Assembly (NCBI GenBank): GCA_002345675.1
Contig: DDWL01000042.1
Coordinates: forward strand, 1-64,000
Direction of reading: 5' to 3'
Length of the DNA stretch: 64,000 nt
From: Bacteroidales bacterium UBA2287
GTDB lineage: Bacteria; Bacteroidota; Bacteroidia; Bacteroidales; Tenuifilaceae
Both the position numbers and the translations under genes were made by a program. Shown here piece after piece: positions 37,631 through 46,521 of the stretch. Every line of letters starts with the position of its first letter. Positions within the stretch are counted from its first letter, which is position 1. The notes under the pieces were generated by a model. It did no database searches, was not told the DNA's origin, and saw only the letters and a list, made by a program, of their open reading frames with translations.

Positions 37631-37672
37631 AAAATGCTTCGAGACAAATAGGTCTTCGAAGCATTTTTATTT
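37631..37672 (+). terminator. Terminator after the coiled-coil gene
   Basis: AAAATGCTTCGAGAC (from 37631) pairs with GTCTTCGAAGCATTTT (one-base bulge) over a short loop, followed by T-rich sequence. Confidence 0.75.
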
Positions 37673-37732
37673 CCCTATTTTTTTGACTTTCTTCGAAGGC
37701 CAAAATAAAAATCAACTTTATAATTAAGCCCA

Positions 37733-39025
37733 ATGAATAGCAAATCAAAGAGTGGGATTCGCTCATTTCCCCGAAATTTCTGGACAGTTATTGTAATGGA
37801 ATTTTTCGAAAGGGGATCGTACTACGGAGTTATGTCGGTACTATCGGTTTACCTCGTTTTGGATATTAGCAAAGGGGGACTTGGCTTTTCGAAAGAAAGC
37901 GTAGGCGTAATAAAAAGTACAATAACCCCCCTACTCTACTTTTTACCAATTTTAAGCGGGGCTATTGGCGACCAGTTTGGTTACAAAAAAACTCTGCTCT
38001 TCTCCTTTATCGTTATGTCGTTAGGCTACTTTTTTACAAGCATAAGTACAAGTTATTCATTTGTTTTTCTTAGCCTTTTGCTTATGGCAACAGGTGCTGG
38101 CTTTTTTAAGCCACTAATTTCGGGCACCATTGCCCGAAGCACCGACGAAAACAACTCGGGGTTGGGCTTTGGCATTTTTTACTGGACCATAAATTTAGGT
38201 GCGTTTGTATTTCCTCTTCTTCTCATTCCAATGCTTAAGGAAATTGGCTGGAACTACATATTTATAATGGCAGCAGTTGGCACTGGTTGGTTAATAATCC
38301 TTAATCTTTTTGTATATAAAGAACCCGAACGGCCCGCAGTTGCTAAAAAAATTATCGATGTTCTTGCAGGTGCAGTAAATGTGCTAAAAGATTACCGTTT
38401 TGTTTTAATGATAGTTATTTACTCGGGCTTTTGGATTCTTTACTTCCAAATGTTCGATACAGTTCTTTGGTACCTTACCGAGTACATGGATATGACCCCA
38501 ATAAACAACTCGGTTAACTCTTTTCTAAGTTTGTTTGTCGACAACCCAAGTTGGAAATTTGAGGCCGAACATGTTACTGTTATAAATGCAGGTACAATTA
38601 TTCTGCTACAGCTAATTGTGTCGAGCATTGTGAAAAATACAAAGGCACTACCAACAATGATTATTGGCATTGGACTTGGCACCATTGGAATGGGAATTTT
38701 AGCCATATCGACACATGCATGGGTTTTTATGGCAGGCATTATAATTTTCTCGATTGGCGAAATGACAGCGCACCCAAAGTTTATTTCGTACGTTGGGCTT
38801 ATTGCACCACCCGATAAAAAAGCGCTTTACCTTGGTTACTCATTCCTGTATGGTGTAATAGGTAGCGGCATTGGTGGAGTTCTTGGGGCATTTATGTATG
38901 TTAGGTTTGTAACCAACATGGGCAAACCAGGTCTTTTATGGCTTATGTTTAGCGGAATTGGAGTACTAACAATTATTGGGTTACTGCTGTACAACCGATA
39001 TATTGCACCAAAAAAAGATGTTTAG
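37733..39025 (+). CDS. POT/MFS-type transporter
   Basis: 430 aa with about 12 membrane segments. Near the N-terminus VMEFFERGSYYGVMSVLSVY matches the ExxERFxYYG motif of proton-coupled oligopeptide (POT/PTR2) transporters, although the usual Phe is Gly. SGAIGDQFGYKKTLLFSFI is the MFS cytoplasmic loop 2-3 signature. A di- or tripeptide proton symporter is the best guess; other POT substrates cannot be excluded. The gap to the next gene is a MITE. Confidence 0.75.
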   Translation: MNSKSKSGIRSFPRNFWTVIVMEFFERGSYYGVMSVLSVYLVLDISKGGLGFSKESVGVIKSTITPLLYFLPILSGAIGDQFGYKKTLLFSFIVMSLGYFFTSISTSYSFVFLSLLLMATGAGFFKPLISGTIARSTDENNSGLGFGIFYWTINLGAFVFPLLLIPMLKEIGWNYIFIMAAVGTGWLIILNLFVYKEPERPAVAKKIIDVLAGAVNVLKDYRFVLMIVIYSGFWILYFQMFDTVLWYLTEYMDMTPINNSVNSFLSLFVDNPSWKFEAEHVTVINAGTIILLQLIVSSIVKNTKALPTMIIGIGLGTIGMGILAISTHAWVFMAGIIIFSIGEMTAHPKFISYVGLIAPPDKKALYLGYSFLYGVIGSGIGGVLGAFMYVRFVTNMGKPGLLWLMFSGIGVLTIIGLLLYNRYIAPKKDV

Positions 39026-39059
39026 AAAGTTCTATATATAAACCAAAGCCAAATACTAA

Positions 39060-39257
39060 GAAACTGATTAAATTTTAACAAATATTGTTATAATAACAGT
39101 TGCCACGGGCTTTAGCCCGTGGTTTTAAAATAGAAAACGGACGCGGCTTCAGCCAAATTTTTCAATTATTTTTGGGCTAAAGCCCCATATTTTCGGCTTA
39201 AATATCCCACGGGCTAAAGCCCGTGGCAAATTAAGCAAGTAAGATTAAACAACTTTT
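39060..39257. mobile_element. MITE (copy 2), diverged, abutting the molybdate transporter start
   Basis: Same family and inner order as the element at 16139, read in the opposite sense: GAAACTGATTAAATTTTAAC at the left end, CCACGGGCTTTAGCCCGTGG, GGCTAAAGCC and a second CCACGGGC palindrome. The left end follows a TAA as in copy 1; the right end (AGATTAAACAACTTTT) is diverged and has no clear duplicate. It fills nearly all of the gap before the transporter gene, so it may supply the 5' untranslated region or promoter of that gene. Confidence 0.75.
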
Positions 39258-39263
39258 GTTTAT

Positions 39264-40415
39264 ATGGGATTTTTAAAGGGAAGAGTTCAGTTTAACCGAA
39301 ACGAATTTTCGGGTGCCTTTGGCGACATAGGAACCGACTTGCCCTTAATTGTAGGAATGCTTTTGGCTACAAACCTCGAAATTTCGAATGTTTTAATTGT
39401 GTTCGGAGTTTTACAAATGCTTACAGCGTTTTCCTACGGTATTCCTATGCCCGTTCAACCCCTAAAAGCTGTTGCACTTATTGTAATTACTCAAAAAATT
39501 AGCAGCGACATAATTTTTGGCGGAGGTTTAGCTATTGGCATTATAATGCTTACTCTTACAGTAACAGGACTGCTAACATGGCTTAATAAAGTCATTCCCA
39601 AAACTGTAATTCGCGGTATTCAACTAGGACTTGGGCTACAGCTTTGCCTGCTGGCAGTAAAGGACTACATACCATCGGATGCTAATGTGGGATACATTTT
39701 TGCAGCAATTGGTTTTGTTATTGGAATAGTTTTAATTGGCAACCGAAAGTACCCTCCAGCAATTTTCATTCTGCTACTGGGAGTTGTATACATAATTCTT
39801 TTTAAACTCGACATTGTTTCACAAATTTCGCCATCGCTACCACATTTCACTTTACCTAGCCTTAGCTTTAGTAATGTGCTTACAGGTTTGGTTATTTTAG
39901 CACTACCCCAAATACCCTTGTCGCTCGGCAACTCGGTATTTGCTACCAATCAGCTGGTTAAAGATTTTTTTCCCGAGAAAAAGGTTACTGTTACAAAAAT
40001 TGGATTTACCTACTCGGCAATGAATATTGTAAGTGCATTTTTAGGGGGAATTCCCGTGTGCCATGGCTCGGGAGGAATTGCAGGTCATTATACATTTGGC
40101 GGTCGCACGGGTGGTTCTACCTTTATTTACGGACTGTTTTTTATTGCTTTAGGCTTCACATTTAGTGGCGACTTTGCTTCGGCACTTCTGGTATTTCCAA
40201 AACCAATACTCGGAGTAATCCTTATTTTCGAGGGAATTGCCCTTGTAATTCTTGTAAAAGACATAATTACCGACAAAAAAATGTTTTTTATTGCCATTGT
40301 TGTGGCAATTTGCGCAAATGGTTTACCCAATGGCTACCTAATAGGAATGGTGCTTGGCACAGCGCTTTACTACCTGTCGGACAAGGCTATTCTTAAGCAT
40401 TACGGAAAGCATTAG
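39264..40415 (+). CDS. MOT1-type molybdate/sulfate transporter
   Basis: 383 aa with about 10-12 membrane segments. It matches the MOT1 family related to SulP sulfate permeases: GAFGDIGTDLPLIVGMLLAT, then YGIPMPVQPLKAVALIVI and, in the middle, LPQIPLSLGNSVFATNQLV. CHGSGGIAGHYTFGGRTGGS is the second hallmark. MOT1 proteins take up molybdate with high affinity in eukaryotes; bacterial members are annotated as sulfate or molybdate transporters. No Mo-cofactor genes are nearby. The ATG lies 6 bases beyond the end of the MITE. Confidence 0.82.
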   Translation: MGFLKGRVQFNRNEFSGAFGDIGTDLPLIVGMLLATNLEISNVLIVFGVLQMLTAFSYGIPMPVQPLKAVALIVITQKISSDIIFGGGLAIGIIMLTLTVTGLLTWLNKVIPKTVIRGIQLGLGLQLCLLAVKDYIPSDANVGYIFAAIGFVIGIVLIGNRKYPPAIFILLLGVVYIILFKLDIVSQISPSLPHFTLPSLSFSNVLTGLVILALPQIPLSLGNSVFATNQLVKDFFPEKKVTVTKIGFTYSAMNIVSAFLGGIPVCHGSGGIAGHYTFGGRTGGSTFIYGLFFIALGFTFSGDFASALLVFPKPILGVILIFEGIALVILVKDIITDKKMFFIAIVVAICANGLPNGYLIGMVLGTALYYLSDKAILKHYGKH

Positions 40416-40521
40416 GTTCTGTATATATCCTCTCAAAAGCAATCAGCGCAGAATTTTACGCATTCAGCAATTGGTTAACCACCTTCAGCAATTCTTAATT
40501 TTATTGCAAGCAGTTCGGAAA

Positions 40522-40529
40522 TACTTTTG
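40522..40529 (+). promoter_or_regulatory. Putative -7 element of the beta-barrel gene
   Basis: TACTTTTG fits TAnnTTTG and lies 36 bases before the start codon. Confidence 0.4.
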
Positions 40530-40565
40530 TTTCGTGAAATTAATAATAATGTTAAAAACACAATC

Positions 40566-41153
40566 ATGAAAACAAAAGGACTATTTGCACTATTAGTGCT
40601 TGCATTACTATCAAACAGCAGTATTGCACAAGAAAACGAAAAACGATTTGGTTTTGAGCTAAGTGGCGGGGCATCGATGGCCACAAGCAAACCGGGCGAC
40701 ACCAAACTTAACCCAGGTTTCGGAATCGAAGGAATTTTCCACTACCGTTTTATGCCTCATTTAGGGGTTTATGGTGGTTGGGGCTGGAACCGTTTTGGAG
40801 CCGACAACTCATTTGCAGGCACCGACATTTGCTTCGAGGAAACAGGCTATGTGCTTGGTCTTCAATTCAAACATCCTGTTGGTTCAATGCCACTATCCTA
40901 TTACCTCAGAGCAGGTGGTTTGTACAATCACATTGAGATTGAAAATACTGATGGTGACATTATTGGTAATACCGGTCACGGTTTGGGTTTTCAGCTTGCA
41001 GCCGGGATTGACTACTCACTTGGCAAGAACTGGAGCATCACTCCAGGTTTAAAATTCAATTACCTAAACAGAGATGTAGAAATGGGAGGCGTAACTACCA
41101 GCCTAAACCACAATTACCTATCGTTAAGAGTTGGGTTCTTGAAAAGATTTTAG
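40566..41153 (+). CDS. Outer membrane beta-barrel protein
   Basis: 195 aa; the ATG giving MKTKGLFALLVLALLSNSS (cleaved near IAQ) is used, not the upstream frame start. Strands such as FGFELSGGASMATSKP, LGVYGGWGWNRFG and NYLSLRVGFLKRF, ending in Phe, fit the small OmpA/OmpX-like beta-barrel superfamily. Role unknown. Confidence 0.75.
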   Translation: MKTKGLFALLVLALLSNSSIAQENEKRFGFELSGGASMATSKPGDTKLNPGFGIEGIFHYRFMPHLGVYGGWGWNRFGADNSFAGTDICFEETGYVLGLQFKHPVGSMPLSYYLRAGGLYNHIEIENTDGDIIGNTGHGLGFQLAAGIDYSLGKNWSITPGLKFNYLNRDVEMGGVTTSLNHNYLSLRVGFLKRF

Positions 41154-41273
41154 CAATGCAGAATGAAATGGGGAGCACTTGTGAAATGCTTCCCATTTAT
41201 TTTAATACATCTTCCGCTTCAAAAAAACCTTAACCCATTTAATAGTTGGTTTCCATACTTAAAAGACTGCCAA

Positions 41274-42161
41274 ATGAATAAAACGACTTTAAAAATATCG
41301 ACAATAGTTCTTCTATTGCTTTTCATCGTATCATGCAATAAAAGTGAACTAACGCTTGAATCTGTTCCTTCAACTTATATTTCCGTTGATGATTTAAAAA
41401 TTCATTTCAAAGAATACGGACAAGGCGAAAAAACCTTGATATTCGTTCACGGATGGGGATGTGATTTAAACACTTGGAAGTATCAATTTGACTATTTTAA
41501 AGACAAATATCACTTAGTATTTATTGATTTGCCAGGTTACGGACAAAGCGACAAAGCAGATATACAATACACAATAGATTTGTTTGCAAAATCGGTTTTA
41601 GAAATTATCAATGACTTAGATGTAAAAAAACCAGTATTGATTGCTCATAGTATGGGACTTCCTGTTTCGATTGAAGTGATAAAGCATTTAAAAACCGAGA
41701 ACGCTATCCTTTGCAATATTGATGGTGTCTATTTTGACTTTCCAAAAGACAGTATTGAAAATAAACAATACACAGATGGATTAAATGAATTTGCCAATAT
41801 GTTTAAAGGCGAAAAACACAAGGAGAATGTTGACCAATTTTGCAAAGGTTTTATTACAGAAAGAACACCACAAGATGTAAGTGATTACATACTATCAACG
41901 ATGACCAAAACATCAGAAAAAATTGGGTTCCAGTCTATAAAAAGTTTAATTGACGAAAAATATTGGGACAAGAAAATAATCAATAATCAGTCAATAGCGA
42001 TTTATGCCAAAACTGCTGATTTACCACCTAATAATGAAAATGTATTAAGAACGAAGTTTACTAAATTGAAGTACATAGAAATGGACAGTGTAAATCACTT
42101 CCTAATGATGGAAAAGCCTCAAGAAGTGAACAAAATATTGGAAGAATTTATAGAAAAATAA
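41274..42161 (+). CDS. Alpha/beta-hydrolase lipoprotein
   Basis: About 295 aa. The ATG at 41274 gives a lipoprotein signal (LLLLFIVSC, cysteine about 20), so it is probably anchored to a membrane. The hydrolase fold shows IFVHGWGCDLNTW (oxyanion region), DLPGYGQSD, the nucleophile Ser126 in AHSMG and His275 in SVNHFLMM. Substrate unknown. Codon use looks more AT-rich than in core genes, and the large hairpin at 42177 follows it, so it may be a recent acquisition. Confidence 0.78.
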   Translation: MNKTTLKISTIVLLLLFIVSCNKSELTLESVPSTYISVDDLKIHFKEYGQGEKTLIFVHGWGCDLNTWKYQFDYFKDKYHLVFIDLPGYGQSDKADIQYTIDLFAKSVLEIINDLDVKKPVLIAHSMGLPVSIEVIKHLKTENAILCNIDGVYFDFPKDSIENKQYTDGLNEFANMFKGEKHKENVDQFCKGFITERTPQDVSDYILSTMTKTSEKIGFQSIKSLIDEKYWDKKIINNQSIAIYAKTADLPPNNENVLRTKFTKLKYIEMDSVNHFLMMEKPQEVNKILEEFIEK

Positions 42162-42176
42162 GTACGAAAACCTAAC

Positions 42177-42245
42177 AGCGTATATAAGAAATAGCGGCCA
42201 AACTGAAAGCGAAGTGATTTTAAATCCGCTACTTCTCATACACGC
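42177..42245. repeat. Imperfect hairpin between the hydrolase and LRR genes
   Basis: AGCGTATATAAGAAATAGCGG (42177-42197, 21 bases as read) pairs with CCGCTACTTCTCATACACGC (42226-42245) with a few mismatches; CCTAAC precedes the left arm. It follows the hydrolase stop within 15 bases, as cassette-boundary hairpins do. No T tract follows, so it is not a classic terminator. Confidence 0.55.
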
Positions 42246-42261
42246 AGAACGTAAAAAAGCT

Positions 42262-43158
42262 ATGAAAATTAAAGAATTACAACGCAAACTCTTAGAAGCT
42301 TACACAGCCGAGAATTTAAATGGCTTATCGTTAACACTAATAAATCTTTATAAAAACCAGCAATTCTCAATTTTACAGAAAATTGCAGACATTATAAGCG
42401 ATGCCATTGAGGTTGAAATTATGGACGATGGGAAGGGCTTTTCGAAACTTATGATGCTATATCACCCCGACAGGGCAACCTTTCACACGAACGAAATAAA
42501 CAGGTTAGCAAAACAGAATAACTACGATGGGCTGCTGGAGTATTCTCACATTCTACTGCTTAGTCGTATTGACGAAATTGCAAATACCCTAAATGGATAT
42601 GAGGATATTGACTACTCGCCAGTTTATGAGTGGGACTTTAAAACCGAAGGTTTTTCGATTATTGACGAAAATGAGGAGCAAAATTTTGATACTACTCCAA
42701 CCCAAAAAGAAGATAATACCACGAAGTACTATAACTTTTACAACGCCATTAAGGTTCGAATGTTCGAAAGCAGCGAAATGGAGTACCCTTCGTACTACCT
42801 CGAGGATATTGATGAGTTTGAATTAGCTTCTTCGGATATCAATAGTTTGGAAGGTGCTGAATTTTGTATTCATGCAAAAAGTATGGATTTATCGGACAAC
42901 TTCATTTCCGACTTAACTCCTCTTTTCGGCCTTTCGCTTCTTGAGAACTTAAACTTGTCGGGCAATGAGATTGAGAATATTGATGTGCTAAGCAATTTAA
43001 TTAACTTAAAAAGCCTAAACCTCTCGAATAATAACATCGACGACATTTCGGCTTTAATGGAACTAAGTTTTATTGAATATGTTGACGTTAGGGAAACAAA
43101 AGTGAGCAAAGTGCATATCAAAATGCTTGAGGAACTTGGCGTAACTGTTGAATATTGA
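42262..43158 (+). CDS. J-domain-like / leucine-rich repeat protein
   Basis: 298 aa, start at the ATG giving MKIKELQRKLLEAY. Residues of about 40-110 contain GFSKLMMLYHPDRATFHTNE with an HPD motif at residues 68-70, as in the DnaK-activating J domain. The surrounding helices fit a J-domain-like fold, but the usual glycine-rich region is missing. Residues of about 205-298 are four or five leucine-rich repeats (MDLSDNFISDLTPLFGLSLL, LENLNLSGNEIENIDVLSNL, KSLNLSNNNIDDIS). There is no signal peptide, so it is cytoplasmic. The combination suggests a chaperone-linked protein-recognition role; that is inference. Confidence 0.6.
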   Translation: MKIKELQRKLLEAYTAENLNGLSLTLINLYKNQQFSILQKIADIISDAIEVEIMDDGKGFSKLMMLYHPDRATFHTNEINRLAKQNNYDGLLEYSHILLLSRIDEIANTLNGYEDIDYSPVYEWDFKTEGFSIIDENEEQNFDTTPTQKEDNTTKYYNFYNAIKVRMFESSEMEYPSYYLEDIDEFELASSDINSLEGAEFCIHAKSMDLSDNFISDLTPLFGLSLLENLNLSGNEIENIDVLSNLINLKSLNLSNNNIDDISALMELSFIEYVDVRETKVSKVHIKMLEELGVTVEY

Positions 43159-43216
43159 GCAATTTAGCGGTAATAGTTGAAATGCAAAAAAAGTTTTTAA
43201 ATGAAAAAACAACGAA

Positions 43217-43591
43217 ATGAAAAAGATTATTACAGTAATGCTTGCAGCAGTGCTAACTTTTGCTTCATCGTGCCAAAAAGAGCCAAACATTCGCTTTGGG
43301 TTCGACTGCGATTTTGGTAAAAACTCGCAAGGGCTTACCATTATGAATGTTAGCAGTAGCACCAAATCAATCACCCTCACGGGTGAAGTAGTTGTGGCGG
43401 AAGGAGAAGTTTTGGTGGAACTGATAAATCCATCTGGGGAAATCGAGTTCATTGGTCATTTGGTCTCGCCAATAGCTTTAGAAGTAAACGATTCATATCC
43501 AGCCGTTTCGGGAAACTGGAAGTTGAAGTATAAGAGTATTGATGGAGAGGGTTCGATTTCTCTGCATTTAAATATTAATACAAACAAGTAA
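43217..43591 (+). CDS. Small lipoprotein, unknown function
   Basis: 124 aa with a lipobox at FASSC, then a short beta-rich mature part (SSSTKSITLTGEVVVAEGEV, SGNWKLKYKSIDGEGS). Probably a lipidated envelope protein. Not recognised. Confidence 0.65.
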   Translation: MKKIITVMLAAVLTFASSCQKEPNIRFGFDCDFGKNSQGLTIMNVSSSTKSITLTGEVVVAEGEVLVELINPSGEIEFIGHLVSPIALEVNDSYPAVSGNWKLKYKSIDGEGSISLHLNINTNK

Positions 43592-43619
43592 GCGGGTTAT
43601 TAACATTAAATTAAAACTT

Positions 43620-44567
43620 ATGAAAGAACTACTTAGGAACAAATATTTTATTGGTTATTCGGCTTTATATATTTTAACATTAGTATTAATGGCTTTAATA
43701 GAGCACTTTCCTGTTAGCCAATCCATAGCAGTGCTTCTAATAATTGGAGTGTTTTTTACATTCATCTCCTTTTTAACAACAAAATCATCTATACCATTAT
43801 TCAACAGTAAACCTATTCAGGTAAAAGAATCATTTGTAATAGTCTTCTTCTTAGTTTATATAACATTTATGCTTTCTTATGGCTTCGTCTCAATAAAAAC
43901 ATTCCTATTTCAATTTTATGTGAAATCACCATGGTCGGAGGAATTAACAGGTTTAATTTGCAAACTAATTTTCTTTGTTCTTATTCCATTCTTAGCCTAT
44001 AAATTATTGTATAAATTCAATTTGCGCGATTTTGGCTTGGATGTTAAACTTAGAGAACTATTTACGCGAAAGAATATCATCATATTGCTTTCAATGTTTG
44101 CAGTTCTATTTACTTTTCAATTTTTTCTTGGAAATGGAGCCAGTCCTATTCGTAATGGGTTAATATCAGATAGTCAACTTTTTATTGGTTTACCTTTATT
44201 ATACATTTGGTTGGTTTTGGAGGTTGGACTTGTTGAAGAATTTTTTTTCAGAGGCTTGATTCAATCAAGGCTTACAATATTAACAAAATCAGAACTAGGT
44301 GGAATTTTTTTAAGCGGTTTGTTTTTCGGGTTAGCACATGCTCCTGGTTTATATCTCAGGGGTGCTGGAACACTAGATAATCTCGGATTAAATCCAAGTC
44401 TTTTTGCATCAATAGGATATTGTATATTAGTATTATCTGTAGCGGGATTCTTCTTGTCAACTATTTGGAGCAGAACAAAGAATTTATGGTTAGTAATAGC
44501 CATTCATGCTTTTGTTGATTTACTGCCAGGACTCGCTGAATTTATAAATACGTGGAACATAAAATAA
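43620..44567 (+). CDS. CPBP-family intramembrane metalloprotease
   Basis: 315 aa with about 8 membrane segments. The CPBP (Abi, Rce1-like) signature is complete: EE-x3-R at LVEEFFFRG (Glu206, Glu207, Arg211), FxxxH at FFGLAH and HxxxD at IHAFVD. Members cleave membrane-associated proteins or prenylated peptides, and some handle bacteriocins or toxins. It is followed by an HEXXH protease-like pseudogene whose start lies 41 bases downstream; both are AT-rich. Confidence 0.85.
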   Translation: MKELLRNKYFIGYSALYILTLVLMALIEHFPVSQSIAVLLIIGVFFTFISFLTTKSSIPLFNSKPIQVKESFVIVFFLVYITFMLSYGFVSIKTFLFQFYVKSPWSEELTGLICKLIFFVLIPFLAYKLLYKFNLRDFGLDVKLRELFTRKNIIILLSMFAVLFTFQFFLGNGASPIRNGLISDSQLFIGLPLLYIWLVLEVGLVEEFFFRGLIQSRLTILTKSELGGIFLSGLFFGLAHAPGLYLRGAGTLDNLGLNPSLFASIGYCILVLSVAGFFLSTIWSRTKNLWLVIAIHAFVDLLPGLAEFINTWNIK

Positions 44568-44608
44568 ATGATGACTATACTCTTTTATTTAGTAATAACT
44601 TCCAGCAT

Positions 44609-45376
44609 ATGAAGCTGAGAAAAACAATTCTTGTAGCAATATTTTTTCTTAATGCAAATATATCCTTGTCGCAAGAATCAGAAAATAGATTATCTATTTT
44701 GATTCCAACAGTAGAACAAGAAGCAACTTCGGTTTGGAGAACAATTAATGATATTGAATTATTTAACAAGCAAGGGTATAATATTAATCTTCCACATTGC
44801 AAACAAATTGATTCATTATTAATTAAGTCAAAAAACGGAATGTTTAACAATAATGATTACTCGTCCATTTACGAACTAATTGAATCGGATGTTTTTAATA
44901 AAGATAATTATCTGGCAGTTTATGAAAAAGTTAAACAACAAGAGTTGATTATAAATACTATGATTATGCAATTAGATTCTTTAAGAAACTTATGGGACTG
45001 GGATTTTAAAATGTTTGCAAATTACAACGTGTTGTTTACTTTATATGGTAGTGGTGGTAGTTAAAATGCCAATAATGGAGTAGTAGTATTATTCACAAAT
45101 ATTTATCGTGGCTTTAAGAACTATTCAAATCCGGCAAATACAATTATTCATGAAATTATTCATATTGGAATTGAAGAGTCAATTATTCAAAAGTATAAGC
45201 TATCCCTTTTAATAAAAGAGCGAATTGTAGATAGAATAGTCTTAATTCATTTTAGTGATATACTTCCCGAATACCAAATTCAAAATATGGGCGAAACAAA
45301 AATCGATGATTTGTTAAAGGTTAAAAATGACGTTGTGAATCTTAACTTAATTATTAAAAGAAATTATGAAAACTAA
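44609..45376 (+). pseudogene. Exported HEXXH-motif protein broken by an in-frame stop
   Basis: The frame begins with a signal peptide (MKLRKTILVAIFFLNANISL, ending SQ) and runs 151 codons to TAA at 45062-45064. In the same frame it continues without interruption for 103 more codons (NANNGVVVLFTNIYRG...) and contains HEIIH (45149-45163), the zinc metallopeptidase motif, before TAA at 45374. The stop therefore removes the likely active site, so the gene is probably dead unless the stop is read through. Unlike a frameshift, nothing else is wrong. The family is not recognised. The last bases overlap the next gene's start. Confidence 0.7.
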
Positions 45377-45785
45377 ATCACTAAAACCCCTAGTCATAAC
45401 CTTTGCCATTGGCGGAATTTGGGACACCGTAGCAGGATTCCTTTACATTTTTGTAATTGGCACGGGGCGATCCATTGATAATCCGCCAATGGATCCGTTC
45501 TATGCCATATTTTTAGGTTCGTTCTTTTTGTGCTTTGCCTACCTGCAAATACTGTCTTCGTTCAATATTAGGCGATACGCATTTAACGTGGGATGCCTAA
45601 TTTTCGGAAGGCTTTTCTACGTAATTGTTCTGTTCTACTTTATGCTTTTTGTGAATGGCTTTCCAACTACATTCTGGTTTACCAGGGTTATCGATGGGGT
45701 ACTAACAATTCTCTATATCGTATTTGCATTAAAGGGAGGTTTGGGTTTGCGAGATATTTTCTTACCAAATACTCAAAAATTATGA
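45366..45785 (+). CDS. Small integral membrane protein, unknown function
   Basis: 139 aa with about 4 membrane segments (for example LVITFAIGGIWDTVAGFLYI and LFYVIVLFYFMLFVNGF). A short positive tail follows. Overlaps the acetyltransferase by 4 bases (ATGA), so the two are translationally coupled. Not recognised. Confidence 0.6.
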   Translation: MKTKSLKPLVITFAIGGIWDTVAGFLYIFVIGTGRSIDNPPMDPFYAIFLGSFFLCFAYLQILSSFNIRRYAFNVGCLIFGRLFYVIVLFYFMLFVNGFPTTFWFTRVIDGVLTILYIVFALKGGLGLRDIFLPNTQKL

Positions 45786-46297
45786 AAATTGAAATTATTG
45801 ACTCATCAATGAGTGAATGCGATGCCCTACAAAACATTTGCGAATCGTGGGTTGATAAAGTGTTAGTTGAAGGATCGGAATTTGAGTCAAACTATATTTA
45901 CAATTGCCTAACTAAAGGCGACCTCCCTCCTATCCCAAATGCCAGCAAATCGTCGTACAGACTCAAATCAATGTATTTAAAACATACTGATGAATTAATA
46001 GGCTTCACCGATTTATATTTCGGCTATCCAACAAATGATTCGGCTTGGATAAGCATATTTATAATTCGTGAGAAATTCAGAAATAATGGATATGCCCAAG
46101 AGGCAATCGATATAATTTCTGAAGAATGCAGAATGCTTGGGTATAAGAAAATAGGGATTGGGGTTTGCCTAAAGAATTGGAGAGCGTTGCGGTTCTGGAC
46201 CAAAGTTGGGTTCGATAAAGTAACCAGCATTTCAGGAGATAAGGATTATTCAGAAAATTCTTATGCCCGAATTGGTCTTGAAAAGAATCTCAATTGA
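45782..46297 (+). CDS. GNAT-family N-acetyltransferase
   Basis: 171 aa, start at the ATG overlapping the preceding stop. The acetyl-CoA binding region is visible: WISIFIIREKFRNNGYAQEA, the R/Q-x-x-G-x-A loop of the GNAT fold, then KNWRALRFWTKVGFDKV, the alanine-arginine-rich C-terminal helix. Substrate unknown; small-molecule or peptide amines are typical. Confidence 0.85.
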   Translation: MKIEIIDSSMSECDALQNICESWVDKVLVEGSEFESNYIYNCLTKGDLPPIPNASKSSYRLKSMYLKHTDELIGFTDLYFGYPTNDSAWISIFIIREKFRNNGYAQEAIDIISEECRMLGYKKIGIGVCLKNWRALRFWTKVGFDKVTSISGDKDYSENSYARIGLEKNLN

Positions 46298-46409
46298 TGT
46301 TTGTATGCCCTTTTCTGAAATTTCTCTTTCAAAACCTCATTAGTTATTTGGTTATAGTAAATCCTCAAGATTCTATCACCGAACAAAGGTTTCAAAATCT
46401 AATATCATC

Positions 46410-46503
46410 TTAAACCCAAAATTTATCTCCCTCAACCGCCCAAATCTCACCTTCAGCATCTATTAATTTTTCTGCAATACCCCACCCTATACTTTTGCTT
46501 TCA
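46410..46503 (-). pseudogene. Possible remnant of a minus-strand coding sequence
   Basis: On the minus strand, a stop-terminated frame reads IGWGIAEKLIDAEGEIWAVE and on to a final KFWV before TAA (complement of 46410-46412). It has protein-like amino-acid order and no start codon of its own. It sits against the 5' end of the outer membrane receptor, whose promoter-like TACTTTTG overlaps it. It may be the tail of a gene truncated here; chance is not excluded. Confidence 0.3.
46490..46497 (+). promoter_or_regulatory. Putative -7 element of the receptor operon
   Basis: TACTTTTG fits TAnnTTTG and lies 24 bases before the receptor start codon. Confidence 0.45.
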
Positions 46504-46521
46504 TAATTTAAAACCAAAAAA

